A DNA stretch of 64,000 nt. Source: Terriglobia bacterium. GTDB lineage: Bacteria > Acidobacteriota > Terriglobia > Bryobacterales > UBA6623. The notes beneath the pieces were generated by a model that saw only the letters and a program-made list of their open reading frames with translations, was not told the origin of the DNA and ran no database searches. The stretch is from assembly GCA_009841225.1 (NCBI GenBank), contig VXMF01000014.1:44143-108142 (forward strand), read 5' to 3'. The position numbers and the translations under genes were made by a program. This document shows, piece by piece, positions 1-9,170 of this stretch (its first letter is position 1; each line of letters opens with the position of its first letter).

Positions 1-1
1 G

Positions 2-106
2 CTCTTCGCCGTCACGAGCGAGCCGGGCTTCTTCGAAGGGTGCGGCTTCACCGTGCACACGGGCTGGAAGACGGCTGTATTCGCAAACCTCGATCCCGAT
101 CCCTAG
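2..106 (+). CDS. C-terminal fragment of a GNAT-type acetyltransferase
   Basis: An open frame enters from the left edge and stops at TAG 104-106, giving the last 34 residues of a protein. It contains a T-S-E-P-G-F-F-E-G-C-G-F stretch. That resembles the end of motif A/B in GNAT N-acetyltransferases, where an aromatic pair is followed by E-x-x-G-F, as in N-acetylglutamate synthase-like proteins. The substrate cannot be inferred from this tail. It is followed by the convergent DUF1501 gene 55 bases away. The match is to a short motif only, so the family call is tentative, but the frame looks coding. Confidence 0.45.
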   Translation, partial: LFAVTSEPGFFEGCGFTVHTGWKTAVFANLDPDP

Positions 107-161
107 CCTCGGCAAGCAGGGCGTGCCCGGCGATCGATGCTGCGGCCAAGCCCTCCGGCCG

Positions 162-1568
162 TCAGCCGATCAGTCCCCGGACCACGTGACCATGCACGTC
201 GGTGAGGCGGCGGTTGATGCCGTTGTGATAGAACGTCAGCCGCTCGTGATCCAAGCCCAGCAGGTGCAGGGCTGTTGCGTGTAAGTCGTAGATCGTCACC
301 GGATCCGAGGCCGGCTCGTAGCCCAGTTCGTCGGATGCGCCATAGGCCTGCCCGCCGGACACGCCGCCGCCGGCCATCCAGCAGGTGAAGCAGCTGGGAT
401 GGTGGTCGCGGCCAGCCGTGGCGCCCGTCCCTTGCGCTACCGGGGTTCGGCCGAATTCCGTCACGCCCAGAACGAGCGTGTCCTCCAGCAGGCCTCGGCC
501 CTGCAGATCGGCCAGCAAGCCTGCGATCGGTCGGTCGTACTCGCGCGCCATCTTCTCGTGATTCTTGACCAAGCTCGAGTGGGCGTCCCAGTCCTTTCCC
601 GAACCGCCATGGTAGATCTGCACGAATCGCACGCCGCGCTCCACCAGACGCCGCGCCAACAGGCAGTTCTTGGCCAGATCCTGCGTGGCCTCCTCGCCGT
701 GGCCGTAGAGGCGGCGCGTGGCTTCGGATTCCTGGTTAAGGTCGGCGATTTCCGGCACGCTGAGCTGCATCTTTGCGGCAACCTCGTAGCTGCGGATCCG
801 CGCCTGGAGGCTCGAATCGCCTGGATGTGCGTTGGCGTAGCTGCGATTCATCTCCCGCAGCCACGCGGCAGCTCCCTTGCGAGCCGTCGCGGAGACACTG
901 TCCGGCGTGGTCAGATCGGGCACAGGGTCCCCGTCGGCATGGGTGCGCAACGCCGTGCCCTGCACGGTTGCAGGGAGGAAGCCGTTGGTCCACTGAGCCG
1001 ATCCGCCCCAAGGGTGGCTGTGCGGGTCGGGCAGCACCACGAACGCTGGCAGGTCTTGGTTCTCCGTCCCGAGTCCGTACGTCACCCATGCGCCCATGGC
1101 CGGAAAGCCGGTCAGGATGAAGCCGGTGTTCATCTGCGCCACGGCGGGCATGTGGTTGGCGCTCTTGGCGACCATGCTGCGTAGCAGCGTGAGTCGATCG
1201 GCTTGCGCGGCAAGGTGCGGCAGCAGGCTGCTGACCCACAGGCCGCTCTGGCCATGCCTGCGGAACTCCCACGGGCACGCCCTGAGATTTCCGCCTTGGC
1301 CGAAGAACGTCGGCATCGCATAGGGCTTGCCATCGCGTTTGTGCAATTCCGGCTTGAAGTCGAAAGTGTCCAAGTGGCTCATGCCGCCGACGGCGAAAAT
1401 CTGGATCACGCGCTTGGCGCGGGGCTTGAAATGCGGCATGCTGCCCGCGGTCGGAGACGCCGCGGCAGACCTCAGAGCGCTGGACGGCAGCATTGACGCC
1501 AGGGCGAGCCAGCCGAACCCGCCTGCGGCGTCCAGCAGCAACTGCCTACGAGAGAACTTAGCGGACAT
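162..1568 (-). CDS. DUF1501 family protein, Tat-exported
   Basis: A 468-residue protein of the DUF1501 family, which has an alkaline phosphatase/sulfatase-like fold and unknown reaction. The N-terminus carries a twin-arginine signal (S-R-R-Q-L-L at residues 6-11, then a hydrophobic stretch), so export folded to the periplasm is expected. Family landmarks are G-G-M-S-H-L-D-T-F-D near residue 62 and E-F-G-R-T-P followed by G-R-D-H-H-P near residue 370. Its start overlaps the end of the upstream DUF1549/DUF1553 gene by 11 bases, so the two are one transcription unit. This pairing is widespread in Planctomycetes, Verrucomicrobia and Acidobacteria and is usually linked by inference to polysaccharide breakdown. 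A second copy of the pair lies at 42946-47442. Confidence 0.9.
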   Translation of the reverse strand: MSAKFSRRQLLLDAAGGFGWLALASMLPSSALRSAAASPTAGSMPHFKPRAKRVIQIFAVGGMSHLDTFDFKPELHKRDGKPYAMPTFFGQGGNLRACPWEFRRHGQSGLWVSSLLPHLAAQADRLTLLRSMVAKSANHMPAVAQMNTGFILTGFPAMGAWVTYGLGTENQDLPAFVVLPDPHSHPWGGSAQWTNGFLPATVQGTALRTHADGDPVPDLTTPDSVSATARKGAAAWLREMNRSYANAHPGDSSLQARIRSYEVAAKMQLSVPEIADLNQESEATRRLYGHGEEATQDLAKNCLLARRLVERGVRFVQIYHGGSGKDWDAHSSLVKNHEKMAREYDRPIAGLLADLQGRGLLEDTLVLGVTEFGRTPVAQGTGATAGRDHHPSCFTCWMAGGGVSGGQAYGASDELGYEPASDPVTIYDLHATALHLLGLDHERLTFYHNGINRRLTDVHGHVVRGLIG

Positions 1569-4500
1569 ACAGGAACTCGCTGGAATTTAGGAGCCCCCAG
1601 CACAGGGATTCCAAGCCGTGATCTTGGACAAGCCGCCTGCTGCTCGCCATTTCGCGCCCGTTCGGGGAGCGTCCGTATGCCAGAGCGAACGCACGCCGGA
1701 TACGCGCGTCCCGTTGCGGCGATTCTCGGCGAAGCCGAGCGCCAAAGCCCTCCACCCGTTGCTGGACGAACGCGCTGTTCATCAGGCTCAGCGCCTGCAA
1801 GGCGGTCGTTGTGGAGCGTCTTTGGGGCGTCTTGACCGCCGGCAGCGGACAGTCCAACGCCTCGAGCATGGGGTCCCCCGCCGTAATGACGTTCATCCGG
1901 TACACGGTCCGGCGGCGGCGGTCCGGCGTGTCGCCGTGCGTGAGCAGGTAGCGCTTCAGAGAGCCGCGCGCGTCGCCGTACTCGAATGGGCGGAAGCTCG
2001 GTCCGTTGAATGCGCGATTTAGGTCCCCGCTTACGGCCAGCATGCTGTCCCGCACGGACTCCGCGTCCAAGCGGCGCGGGAGGAACCTCCACAACAGGCG
2101 GTTGTCGGCATCTTGGGCAGCGGCGCTTGGGTCGAATCGCGAGGACTGGCGGAATGCCCGCGACATCAGGACGCGCTTGTGGAGAGCCTTCAGGCTCCAG
2201 CCTTGGCGAACGAAGTCGGAGGCGAGCCAGTCCAGTAGCCCCGGGTGAGTGGGCTGGCCGCCGTTGAAGCCTAGGTCGCTAGGATTGGTCACGAAGCCGT
2301 GCCCGAAGTGATGCTGCCAGACCCGGTTGACGATGGCGCGGGCGAAGAGTGGGTTAGACGGATGCGCGATCCATTCCGCCATCGCCAAGCGCCGTTCCCC
2401 ATCGTCGGCCCGAGGGGAAAGGTCGAGGTCTGCCCGCAAGCCTTGGACGCACGATAATCCTGCCGGGCCAACCTGCCTGCCAACCTGGTCAACCTTGCCC
2501 CCGAGCAGGACGTGCGTCGGCTCGCTCGGACGGATCGCTGCGGCATAGGCCAGCTTGGGTTTCGGAAGGCCCTTCAGCTCGGCCGCCAACCGTTCGCGCT
2601 CAACTTCCAGCGTCGCGATCCGCTCGCGCTCTGACGGCGGCATTCGTTCCCCCAATCGCGCAGCGTCGAAGTTTTCTATGCCGGCTGCGTACGAGGCCGC
2701 GACCTGGTCAGCGGACAGCGCCTCGTCGTACAGGCGCGCCTCTGAGACCCGAAAGTGCTGGTTTGCCTCGAATCGCACCAATGCGTCGCCGCTGCGGTAG
2801 ATCTGGAGGCGGCTGGCCGGAACCGAGGGATCCGGCAAGTATGGTTTCCCGTGCAGTTCGCCATCTCGGAATACTGTGATGGTGCCGTCGTTGCGATAGG
2901 AGATGGCAACGTGGACGCGCTTGCCGGGCTCGAGCGCCTCGTCCGAGCCCCCCGAATCTTGCGATCGGAAGCTGCCGATGGAGTAGTTCTCCCAGCGAGG
3001 GGAGTCACCGGGCACGAAGCGGATTGCATCGACCGAGGCCCCGCGAAAGCCGCTGAGGCTGCGAAGCTCCATGACCGTCTGGGCCTTTTTGGGAATGCTG
3101 TCGACCTCGAGCCAAGCCTCAAGAGTCTTCTCCGCGATATCGCTTGCAATCAGCGCGCTAACGCCGAAATTGGGAACGATTCCTGGGTCGTCCTGGTCCC
3201 CTTGCGGCAGGTCTGGAGACTCGTCCCGGCCGGGGATCTTGCGGAACGCGCCGGAGTGTGCCTCGGCGTCGCCCAAGAAGCGCAAGTGCAGCGGCGCGAA
3301 GTCCGAGCGGCCGTCGACGTCAAACGTCCAGCGCGCCAGAGGGGAGGGCGCGCCGCCGTCAACATCTGCCGGCCGTACCCTGCGGTACAGGTCTCCGAGC
3401 TCAGATTCGATCTGCTCAAGGCGCCGCTCGACACCGGCTATGCGCTGGTCCCGGTCCTGCTTCTCTCGCGGCGTCAGCAGTGGCCTGCCGTGAGGCAGGA
3501 AGATGTCTAGGCCGGCTTCAGGCACTGGCTGGGTCGGGGGCCAGACGGCTTGGAACGCCGCCTTCATCTGGTAGTACTCTTCCTGTGCGATCGGGTCGAA
3601 CTTGTGATCGTGACAGCGGGCGCAATTTACGGTGAGGCCCAAGAAGGTCTGAGTGACCGTGCCCAGCATGTCCTCGAGCAAGTCCTCTCGGATCAGGGCT
3701 CGCTCGTCCGCAAGGGCCGAGGTCAGGCCCACGGCATCGACCGGGCCTAGCGTGAGCATCGTGGTCGCGACGATCGAGTCGTGGGTGACCGGTTCGGCCA
3801 CGTCGCCCGCCAGCTGCTCGATCGCGAACTGGCGGTAGGGCTTGTCGTCGTTGAAGCTGCGGATCAGATAGTCGCGATAGGGCCAGGCGTGCTCGCGGGG
3901 CAGGTCTCGCTCGAATCCCTCGCTCTCGGCGAACCGGACCAAGTCCAGCCAGTGCCGCGCCCAGCGCTCGCCGTAGTGCGGCGACGCCAGCAAGCGGTCC
4001 ACGAGCCTCTCGTAAGCGTCAGGAGAGGCATCGTTCAGGAATGCCTCGATCTGAGCTGGTTCAGGTGGCAGGCCGATCAGCGTATACGAAACTCGACGAA
4101 TCAAGTCCCTGCGTCCGGCCGGTGGTGCCGGCAGCAAGCCCTCGGTGGCAAGTCTGGAGAAGATCCACCGGTCAATCGCGCTCGCTTGCCAGTCCGGCGG
4201 GGCGGATTCCGAGGTTGGAGGCGCATGGCTGCCAAGCGGCTGCAGCGACCACCAGTCCAGTCCGGCGCGGCGCTCTTCGATCGGTTCCGGCCATGCCGCG
4301 CCCGCAACAATCCATTCGCGCAAGTCCTGTCTTTCGTCAGCCGGAAGCGGAGACCCCGGTGGCATCTCGTCGCCCAAGATTCGAGCGACTAACAGGCTTC
4401 CGCCGGGATCGCCTGGCGCAAGCGCCGGACCCCTCGTGCCGCCCCTCAGTGCGCTGGCGCGGGTGGAGAGATCCAAGTGGCCTTGTTGGACGCTCGGACC

Positions 4501-4617
4501 GTGGCACTGGATGCAGCGCCGCTCCAAGATCTCGGTCGCGTTCGGTGCCGGTGGCCCCGGCGCGGCGTAAAGGGCCCCGCAGTGGAGGAGCATTGCGATG
4601 AACAGCGCTTGAAACAC
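1558..4617 (-). CDS. Planctomycete-type cytochrome c / DUF1549 / LamG / DUF1553 protein
   Basis: Large secreted protein with the usual order of domains: signal peptide, single haem motif (C-I-Q-C-H at residues 35-39 of this start), DUF1549, an inserted concanavalin-like LamG domain (roughly residues 420-600), and C-terminal DUF1553. The open frame extends to ATG 4707, but that would add 30 charged residues before the signal peptide. GTG 4617 gives a clean signal peptide and is preceded by GAGAGG, so I prefer it (1019 residues). Function is not established; a periplasmic haem protein acting with its DUF1501 partner on polysaccharides is an inference. The LamG insert, absent from the second copy at 44347-47442, may bind carbohydrate. 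Confidence 0.88.
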   Translation of the reverse strand: MFQALFIAMLLHCGALYAAPGPPAPNATEILERRCIQCHGPSVQQGHLDLSTRASALRGGTRGPALAPGDPGGSLLVARILGDEMPPGSPLPADERQDLREWIVAGAAWPEPIEERRAGLDWWSLQPLGSHAPPTSESAPPDWQASAIDRWIFSRLATEGLLPAPPAGRRDLIRRVSYTLIGLPPEPAQIEAFLNDASPDAYERLVDRLLASPHYGERWARHWLDLVRFAESEGFERDLPREHAWPYRDYLIRSFNDDKPYRQFAIEQLAGDVAEPVTHDSIVATTMLTLGPVDAVGLTSALADERALIREDLLEDMLGTVTQTFLGLTVNCARCHDHKFDPIAQEEYYQMKAAFQAVWPPTQPVPEAGLDIFLPHGRPLLTPREKQDRDQRIAGVERRLEQIESELGDLYRRVRPADVDGGAPSPLARWTFDVDGRSDFAPLHLRFLGDAEAHSGAFRKIPGRDESPDLPQGDQDDPGIVPNFGVSALIASDIAEKTLEAWLEVDSIPKKAQTVMELRSLSGFRGASVDAIRFVPGDSPRWENYSIGSFRSQDSGGSDEALEPGKRVHVAISYRNDGTITVFRDGELHGKPYLPDPSVPASRLQIYRSGDALVRFEANQHFRVSEARLYDEALSADQVAASYAAGIENFDAARLGERMPPSERERIATLEVERERLAAELKGLPKPKLAYAAAIRPSEPTHVLLGGKVDQVGRQVGPAGLSCVQGLRADLDLSPRADDGERRLAMAEWIAHPSNPLFARAIVNRVWQHHFGHGFVTNPSDLGFNGGQPTHPGLLDWLASDFVRQGWSLKALHKRVLMSRAFRQSSRFDPSAAAQDADNRLLWRFLPRRLDAESVRDSMLAVSGDLNRAFNGPSFRPFEYGDARGSLKRYLLTHGDTPDRRRRTVYRMNVITAGDPMLEALDCPLPAVKTPQRRSTTTALQALSLMNSAFVQQRVEGFGARLRRESPQRDARIRRAFALAYGRSPNGREMASSRRLVQDHGLESLCWGLLNSSEFLYVR

Positions 4618-4964
4618 GGAAGAGCCGCCTCTCGGCGGGCGGCTTCGACGAGCGTTCGGTCCGAGATCCGGCTGAGACCCGCACCAAGACTGACCGGAGT
4701 TTGCCATCCGTTCCGAGACCCGCGGTCTCCGTTACAGGCAAGCTTAGCGCCCGGAGCGGATGGCTGCAAGAGTTCGCCCAGGCTTCCGAAGCTGCCCCGC
4801 CGCAGGCGGTCTTTGCGGCCGCTCGCGTTCGTTGTCAGTGCGAAACGCCGACGGAGCAATAGTGATCGTACGGGCCGAATCGGACCGATACAGCTGGTCT
4901 TAGGCGACTGTGTGCAACCATAGACGCAGAGCGCGGGCTTGGGCCCTGTGCTCGGACGTGTCGC
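4618..4964. other. Divergent intergenic region without recognisable gene
   Basis: About 350 bases separate the DUF1549/DUF1553 gene from the divergent membrane-anchored protein. Open frames here lack family resemblance. Short GC-rich self-complementary words occur (for example GGGCTTGGGCCC near 4940), but I see no convincing -35/-10 pair or RNA gene. Promoters for both flanking genes should lie here. Confidence 0.4.
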
Positions 4965-5456
4965 ATGCAGTGGACTCGTACGACCGCCGGCGGCGGACTA
5001 CTCGGAGCGTTCCTAGTAGCCGGTGCCATCATCGCCTACAACTGGGGAGCGACACCACGTTTAGACGGTCGAATTACGGAGGTGCGGACGTTAGGCATGG
5101 ACGCCAACAGCTCCGTGGCGATCGTCAACTTCGAGGCCACGAACACGTCGAATTACGACGTTGCGATCAACTACCGCGAGGTCGAGGTGGTGGACGAGGC
5201 GGGCAACATCAGACTGGGCCGGATCCTGAGCGTATTCGACGTCGAGCAGCTTTTCAAGTACTACCCGGCTCTGGGCGGAATGAAGGACGAGCCGTTGCTG
5301 GACGAGCGCTATATCGCACCTGGAGAATTGTTTCGCGGCCTGACCGCAGCTCGGTTTGAGATCCCCAAGCACGAACTGGACGTGCGTCAGGAGCTTGTGT
5401 TTCGGACTGTCGATACCAAGAGCCGCAAGACGGAGATTCGCCTTGCTGCCGAGTAG
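4965..5456 (+). CDS. Membrane-anchored protein of unknown function, LEA/DUF-like beta domain
   Basis: A 163-residue protein with one N-terminal membrane segment (about residues 8-25, rich in G, A, L, V), followed by a soluble domain that should lie outside the membrane. The domain has alternating hydrophobic strands such as V-A-I-V-N-F-E-A-T-N-T-S-N-Y, the kind seen in immunoglobulin-like or LEA/WHy-type domains describing 'own' and 'neighbour' beta strands. I do not recognise the family. It ends 5-11 bases before the IscU-like gene, so the two are probably co-transcribed, although the functional link is unclear. No Shine-Dalgarno sequence precedes the ATG. Confidence 0.6.
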   Translation: MQWTRTTAGGGLLGAFLVAGAIIAYNWGATPRLDGRITEVRTLGMDANSSVAIVNFEATNTSNYDVAINYREVEVVDEAGNIRLGRILSVFDVEQLFKYYPALGGMKDEPLLDERYIAPGELFRGLTAARFEIPKHELDVRQELVFRTVDTKSRKTEIRLAAE

Positions 5457-5467
5457 GCGAGGTGTCT

Positions 5468-5830
5468 GTGTTTAGCGAGACGCTGCTAGATCACTTCAGG
5501 AACCCGCGTCGCGTCGGTTCGCTAGATCCGCCCGCCGTGACGGTGCGTGTGGAGAATCCGGTCTGCGGCGACATCTTGACGCTCTCGGCGAACGTAGGGA
5601 ACGGCGTCGTGCGCGAGGTTCGCTTCAAGGCGCGCGGCTGCACTGCGTCGATCGCCGCCGGTTCCGTGCTAACGGACCTGATCTCGGGAGCATCGGGTCC
5701 GGATCTGCGCAGGATAGATGCCAGCAAGGTCGAGGCGGCGCTGGGCGGCCTGCCGAACGAGTCCAAGCACGTCGCACGCTTGGCCAGTGACGCTGCGAGC
5801 GCCTTGGCGGACAGGCTTGCGGCCCCCTAG
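5468..5830 (+). CDS. IscU/NifU-N-like iron-sulfur scaffold homologue lacking the third cysteine
   Basis: About 120 residues matching the IscU/SufU/NifU-N scaffold fold. It has the N-terminal L-D-H-F-R-N-P-R-R-V-G signature, the first ligand motif V-C-G-D and the second G-C-T-A-S. The third expected cysteine, normally after histidine in an H-C-S/A-x-L segment, is absent: the local sequence is S-K-H-V-A-R-L-A. Two-cysteine members exist in other bacteria, so this may be a subfamily rather than a mutation. I choose GTG 5468 over GTG 5462 because it is preceded at a good distance by GAGG and gives the usual three residues before the conserved core. Upstream is a membrane-anchored protein, downstream a convergent transporter. 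Confidence 0.75.
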   Translation: MFSETLLDHFRNPRRVGSLDPPAVTVRVENPVCGDILTLSANVGNGVVREVRFKARGCTASIAAGSVLTDLISGASGPDLRRIDASKVEAALGGLPNESKHVARLASDAASALADRLAAP

Positions 5831-5836
5831 CTTGGG

Positions 5837-5858
5837 GTTGGCCGGTCGGCCTGCCAAC
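5837..5858. terminator. Stem-loop between convergent genes
   Basis: GTTGGC at 5837-5842 pairs with GCCAAC at 5853-5858 around a 10-base loop. It lies just after the IscU-like stop and before the convergent transporter stop. There is no T-run, so it is only a candidate terminator. Confidence 0.3.
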
Positions 5859-5874
5859 GCAATGATCTCGGCAG

Positions 5875-7224
5875 TCAGCCGCTAGGCTGCGCCGAGGTCT
5901 CGCGATCTCGAAAGATCGCCAAGAAAAGCGCCAGAACCAATGCCGACAGCCCTGCTGGCAGCGCCCAAATCGCCTGCCAGTCAATCAAGCCCTGGGCCTC
6001 GTCAAGCTTGGAACGCTGCTCAGCCTGCAAGGCTTGGACTTCGGCGTCAGGTGCACCAGACTCTTGCAGGCGCGCCAGTTCGGTGCCCAATTCCTGCACT
6101 TCGGCGCTCAAACTGCGCGATTCTTGGGGTGTGTTGCGCTCTTCCCACACGCCCGCCACCCGGGCGCCGATGAGCATCCCCAGTCCTAGCGTGAACAGTA
6201 CCAGCATGCCCTGCGCCTGGGCCCGGATCTCCTTGCGGGCGGCCATGTCGGTATAGATCTGGCCGGTCACGAACAGGAAGTCGTAGCAGATGCCGTGGAG
6301 GATGATCCCGGCGTACATCATCCACACGACGGCATCCGCCGTGCCGAGAGCGAACAGCGCGTAGCGCAGGAGCCAGGCCAGCATTCCGATGGCCAGCATC
6401 CACTTCACGCCCAGCCGCCTGAAGAACAGCGGCATCAGCAGCATGAACACAATCTCTGAGATCTGCCCGTAGCTCATGGCTTGCGTGACATCGGCGATAC
6501 CGGCCAGTTGGACGGCCTTGGCCGCCAGCTGGAAATAGAAGGCCAGCGGGATGCAAATCAGGAAGGTGCTCAGCATGAAGACCGCGAACGATGGCTTGCG
6601 GAACAGTTCGAATGCATCCGCGCCCGCCAGCTCCCGCAACGAAGTGGCCTTGCCCGCCGACGGGGGAGGGGTGTGCGGGAGCGTGAGGCTATACAAGCCC
6701 ATGAGCACGCCGGCCGCTCCGGTCAGCTGGAACATCTGGAGTTGATCGCCCCAGCCGATCCAGGCCAGCGAGAATCCAGCGGCGATCCAGCCGATGGTGC
6801 CGAAGACGCGGATGCGCGGGAATTGTGCCTGCGAGTCGGTGACGTGGTGCAGGGCAAGGGAGTTCGTCAGCGCGAGGGTAGGGAAGTAGCACAGCGTATG
6901 CGCCAAGAACACGATGTTGATGGTGGACGGCGACGCCGGTGCGGCCGGGTCCATCAAAGCGGCGGCGAGGAACATGCAGCCGCCGGCAAGGACATGCAAG
7001 GCGCAGAGGATCTTCTCCGTCGCGAAGAAGCGATCCGCGACCATCCCTACGAAGAACGGCGAGATGATGCAAGCCAGCGGCCCGACGGCGTACGTCCAAC
7101 CGAGATCGTCGCCGCTGAACCCGATCTTGACTAGGTACAGCGGCGCCCCGACATACCAAGCCCCCCAGACGAAGAATTGGAGGAACATCATCGCGCCGAG
7201 GCGCGTTCCCATGCCGCCGAGCAT
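5875..7224 (-). CDS. MFS transporter, nucleoside:proton symporter-like
   Basis: A 449-residue polytopic protein with about 12 membrane segments, of the nucleoside:H+ symporter branch of the major facilitator superfamily (NupG/XapB-like). The N-terminal F-F-V-W-G-A-W-Y-V and the R-I-R-V-F-G-T-I-G-W-I-A segment are typical of that branch. A hydrophilic coiled region (about residues 365-415, rich in E, Q, A, L) precedes the last membrane segment and is longer than usual. ATG 7224 has TACAAT (7231-7236 on this strand) only six bases upstream and no Shine-Dalgarno sequence, consistent with a leaderless mRNA. ATG 7212 is the alternative. Substrate specificity is inferred from family. Confidence 0.8.
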   Translation of the reverse strand: MLGGMGTRLGAMMFLQFFVWGAWYVGAPLYLVKIGFSGDDLGWTYAVGPLACIISPFFVGMVADRFFATEKILCALHVLAGGCMFLAAALMDPAAPASPSTINIVFLAHTLCYFPTLALTNSLALHHVTDSQAQFPRIRVFGTIGWIAAGFSLAWIGWGDQLQMFQLTGAAGVLMGLYSLTLPHTPPPSAGKATSLRELAGADAFELFRKPSFAVFMLSTFLICIPLAFYFQLAAKAVQLAGIADVTQAMSYGQISEIVFMLLMPLFFRRLGVKWMLAIGMLAWLLRYALFALGTADAVVWMMYAGIILHGICYDFLFVTGQIYTDMAARKEIRAQAQGMLVLFTLGLGMLIGARVAGVWEERNTPQESRSLSAEVQELGTELARLQESGAPDAEVQALQAEQRSKLDEAQGLIDWQAIWALPAGLSALVLALFLAIFRDRETSAQPSG

Positions 7225-7341
7225 CGCCCCATTGTAGGTGGCGGCCTGCGCACTGGGCGCTGCGCCCCCGCAACGGGAGTCAAGTAGGCGAGGGGGATGG
7301 CCCGCACGGGGACTTGCCCCGGGCTGAGCTTAAGCTAAGGA

Positions 7342-7890
7342 ATGCCGATGGTTGGCGTGTCCCGAACATCCAGCAAACTGGCCCCCGAATCGCTCTACGA
7401 GTACGCTCTGAGAGTGCTTGGGAGGCGTCCGCATACCTCGGCCGAGTTGCGCGCGAAGCTGGCCAGGCGGACCGCCGAGGAGAGTGCCGTCGACGCTGTG
7501 ATTTCCAGGCTCCGGGACAACGGCTACGTGGATGACGAGCTAGTGGCGGAGTCCCATTCAGAATTCCGCCGTGACTACGCCTTAGTCGGCCACAAGCGGG
7601 TGTTGGACGAACTGCGTCGTCGTGGTGTGGAAACGTCCACCGCCGAGCGGGTCGTCGAGGAAGTGTATGACGAAGCGGATGAGGCCGAACTCGCGCGGGG
7701 CTTTCTGCGCCGTAAGCTTGGGCAAGACCTCGCAGGCGTCAAGATCAATGGGCGGCGGGAGCTGAATCGCCTATACGGCGCGCTAGCGAGGGCGGGGTTC
7801 GAGTCCCATGTGATCGCTGATGTCCTGCGCGAAGTCTCTGAGGACGATGAATTGCTCGATGCCTTGGCGAATGTTGACGTAGGCGATTGA
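7342..7890 (+). CDS. recX: RecX family regulatory protein
   Basis: A 182-residue, mostly helical protein with three RecX repeats. Landmarks are A-L-R-V-L-G-R-R-P-H-T-S-A-E-L near residue 22, I-S-R-L-R-D-N-G-Y-V-D-D near residue 54, and K-R-V-L-D-E-L-R-R-R-G-V near residue 80. RecX binds RecA filaments and limits recombinase activity. It is not next to recA here. ATG 7342 is possible, but ATG 7348 is better spaced from the AAGGA at 7337-7341. The gene is divergent from the nucleoside transporter and followed after 55 bases by anmK. Confidence 0.9.
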   Translation: MPMVGVSRTSSKLAPESLYEYALRVLGRRPHTSAELRAKLARRTAEESAVDAVISRLRDNGYVDDELVAESHSEFRRDYALVGHKRVLDELRRRGVETSTAERVVEEVYDEADEAELARGFLRRKLGQDLAGVKINGRRELNRLYGALARAGFESHVIADVLREVSEDDELLDALANVDVGD

Positions 7891-7945
7891 CTTTCTGAAC
7901 TGGATCCTAACGGTCCCCTACCTCGAATCGCTGACACGAAGTTCG

Positions 7946-9106
7946 ATGCTTGTTGCGGGAATCATGAGCGGGACGTCCGTGGACGGCATCGACGTCGCCT
8001 TGGTCGAGCTTAGCGGAGAGGCTGCATCGCTCCGCTGCCGCTTGATCGCCTATCGCGAAATCCCGTTTCCGGACCCGGTCCGGGACGAGGTGCTAGCTGT
8101 GTCGGACGCCGTCGTAGCGACTTCGCGGATCAGCCAGCTTGATTTCTTACTGGGAGAACTGTTCGGACAAGCCGTGATCGAGGCCTGCGACCGCTCTGAC
8201 GTGGCAGTAAGCCGATTGGACCTCGTGGGATCGCACGGCCAGACCATCTATCACCAAGGCGAGCGGGAACGCTGGCACGGTTTCGAACTCGCGAGCACAC
8301 TCCAAATTGGCGAGGCCGCTTGCATCGCCCGAGCCTGCGGCGTGCCCGTGGTGTCTGACTTCAGACCCGCGGATATCGCCGCGGGCGGGATTGGTGCCCC
8401 GCTCGTGCCCTATGTCGACTACCTGCTTTTCAAGAGCGATGCGACGAGTCGCGTAGTGCTGAACATCGGCGGCATAGCGAACCTATCCGCACTGCCCGCC
8501 GGCCAGGACGCCCGGGCAGTTGTCGCGTTCGACACCGGTCCGGGAAATATGGTCATGGATCAATTGATCACGCACTTCACGGACGGAGAGCAGCGTTACG
8601 ACTGCGATGGCAGGATGGCCTTGAGCGGCCAGGCCGACGAGTCATTTGTTGACGAACTGCTCGCGGACTCCTGGTATGCGCTGCCAGCCCCGAAGAGCAC
8701 TGGCCGAGAGCGCTTCGGAAAGCGCTTCGCCATGCGCATTTTGGATCGGAGCCTCTCCCCGGCAGACGCCATGGCCACTGCAGCGGACTTGACCGCGCGC
8801 AGCGTCCTGCTCGGCTTGGAACGGTGGGTGCGCCCTGTCATGCCGGTGGAGCAACTGCTTGTCTCCGGTGGGGGATGGCGCAACCCGGCCATCGTGCAGC
8901 CGCTGAAGGACGGCCTGGCGGGGACGCATGTCGGGCCTACCGATGATCTCGGCGTTCCCGCGGGGGCCAAGGAAGCGATCGCATTCGCCGTGCTTGCCTA
9001 CGAGTCCTACCACGGGCGGCCCGGCAACCTGCCATCCGCCACAGGGGCGGAGAGGCCGGTCGTGCTGGGCAAGATTTCCCAGCCGGGCGGCGTCCCGACA
9101 GACTAG
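7946..9106 (+). CDS. anmK: Anhydro-N-acetylmuramic acid kinase
   Basis: A 386-residue protein of the usual AnmK length. It opens with G-I-M-S-G-T-S-V-D-G-I-D, the phosphate-binding loop, has G-S-H-G-Q-T-I-Y-H in the middle, and the A-F-D-T-G-P-G-N motif of the sugar-kinase fold. AnmK converts 1,6-anhydro-MurNAc, released from peptidoglycan, to MurNAc-6-phosphate using ATP. With nagA at 35348-36502 it points to cell-wall recycling or use of muropeptides as food. A strong hairpin follows the gene. Confidence 0.95.
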   Translation: MLVAGIMSGTSVDGIDVALVELSGEAASLRCRLIAYREIPFPDPVRDEVLAVSDAVVATSRISQLDFLLGELFGQAVIEACDRSDVAVSRLDLVGSHGQTIYHQGERERWHGFELASTLQIGEAACIARACGVPVVSDFRPADIAAGGIGAPLVPYVDYLLFKSDATSRVVLNIGGIANLSALPAGQDARAVVAFDTGPGNMVMDQLITHFTDGEQRYDCDGRMALSGQADESFVDELLADSWYALPAPKSTGRERFGKRFAMRILDRSLSPADAMATAADLTARSVLLGLERWVRPVMPVEQLLVSGGGWRNPAIVQPLKDGLAGTHVGPTDDLGVPAGAKEAIAFAVLAYESYHGRPGNLPSATGAERPVVLGKISQPGGVPTD

Positions 9107-9113
9107 ACAACGC

Positions 9114-9132
9114 GGTTCCAGGCGGTGGAACC
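9114..9132 (+). terminator. 7-bp hairpin between anmK and cbiZ
   Basis: GGTTCCA (9114-9120) and TGGAACC (9126-9132) form a perfect 7-bp stem with a 5-base loop, 8 bases after the anmK stop. No T-run follows, so it could be a processing or attenuation hairpin rather than an intrinsic terminator. The 64-base gap is too short for a cobalamin riboswitch. Confidence 0.4.
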
Positions 9133-9170
9133 TCGCTCCGGTCCTTGGCGATAATCGGGACTCGTGACCT

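Noticed and set aside
399..1184. 261-codon plus-strand frame inside the DUF1501 gene
   Set aside because: Shadow of the DUF1501 reading frame; no start signal or family features.
9107..9170. Possible cobalamin riboswitch before cbiZ
   Set aside because: The gap is only 64 bases and holds just one simple hairpin; a cobalamin riboswitch needs about 200 bases.
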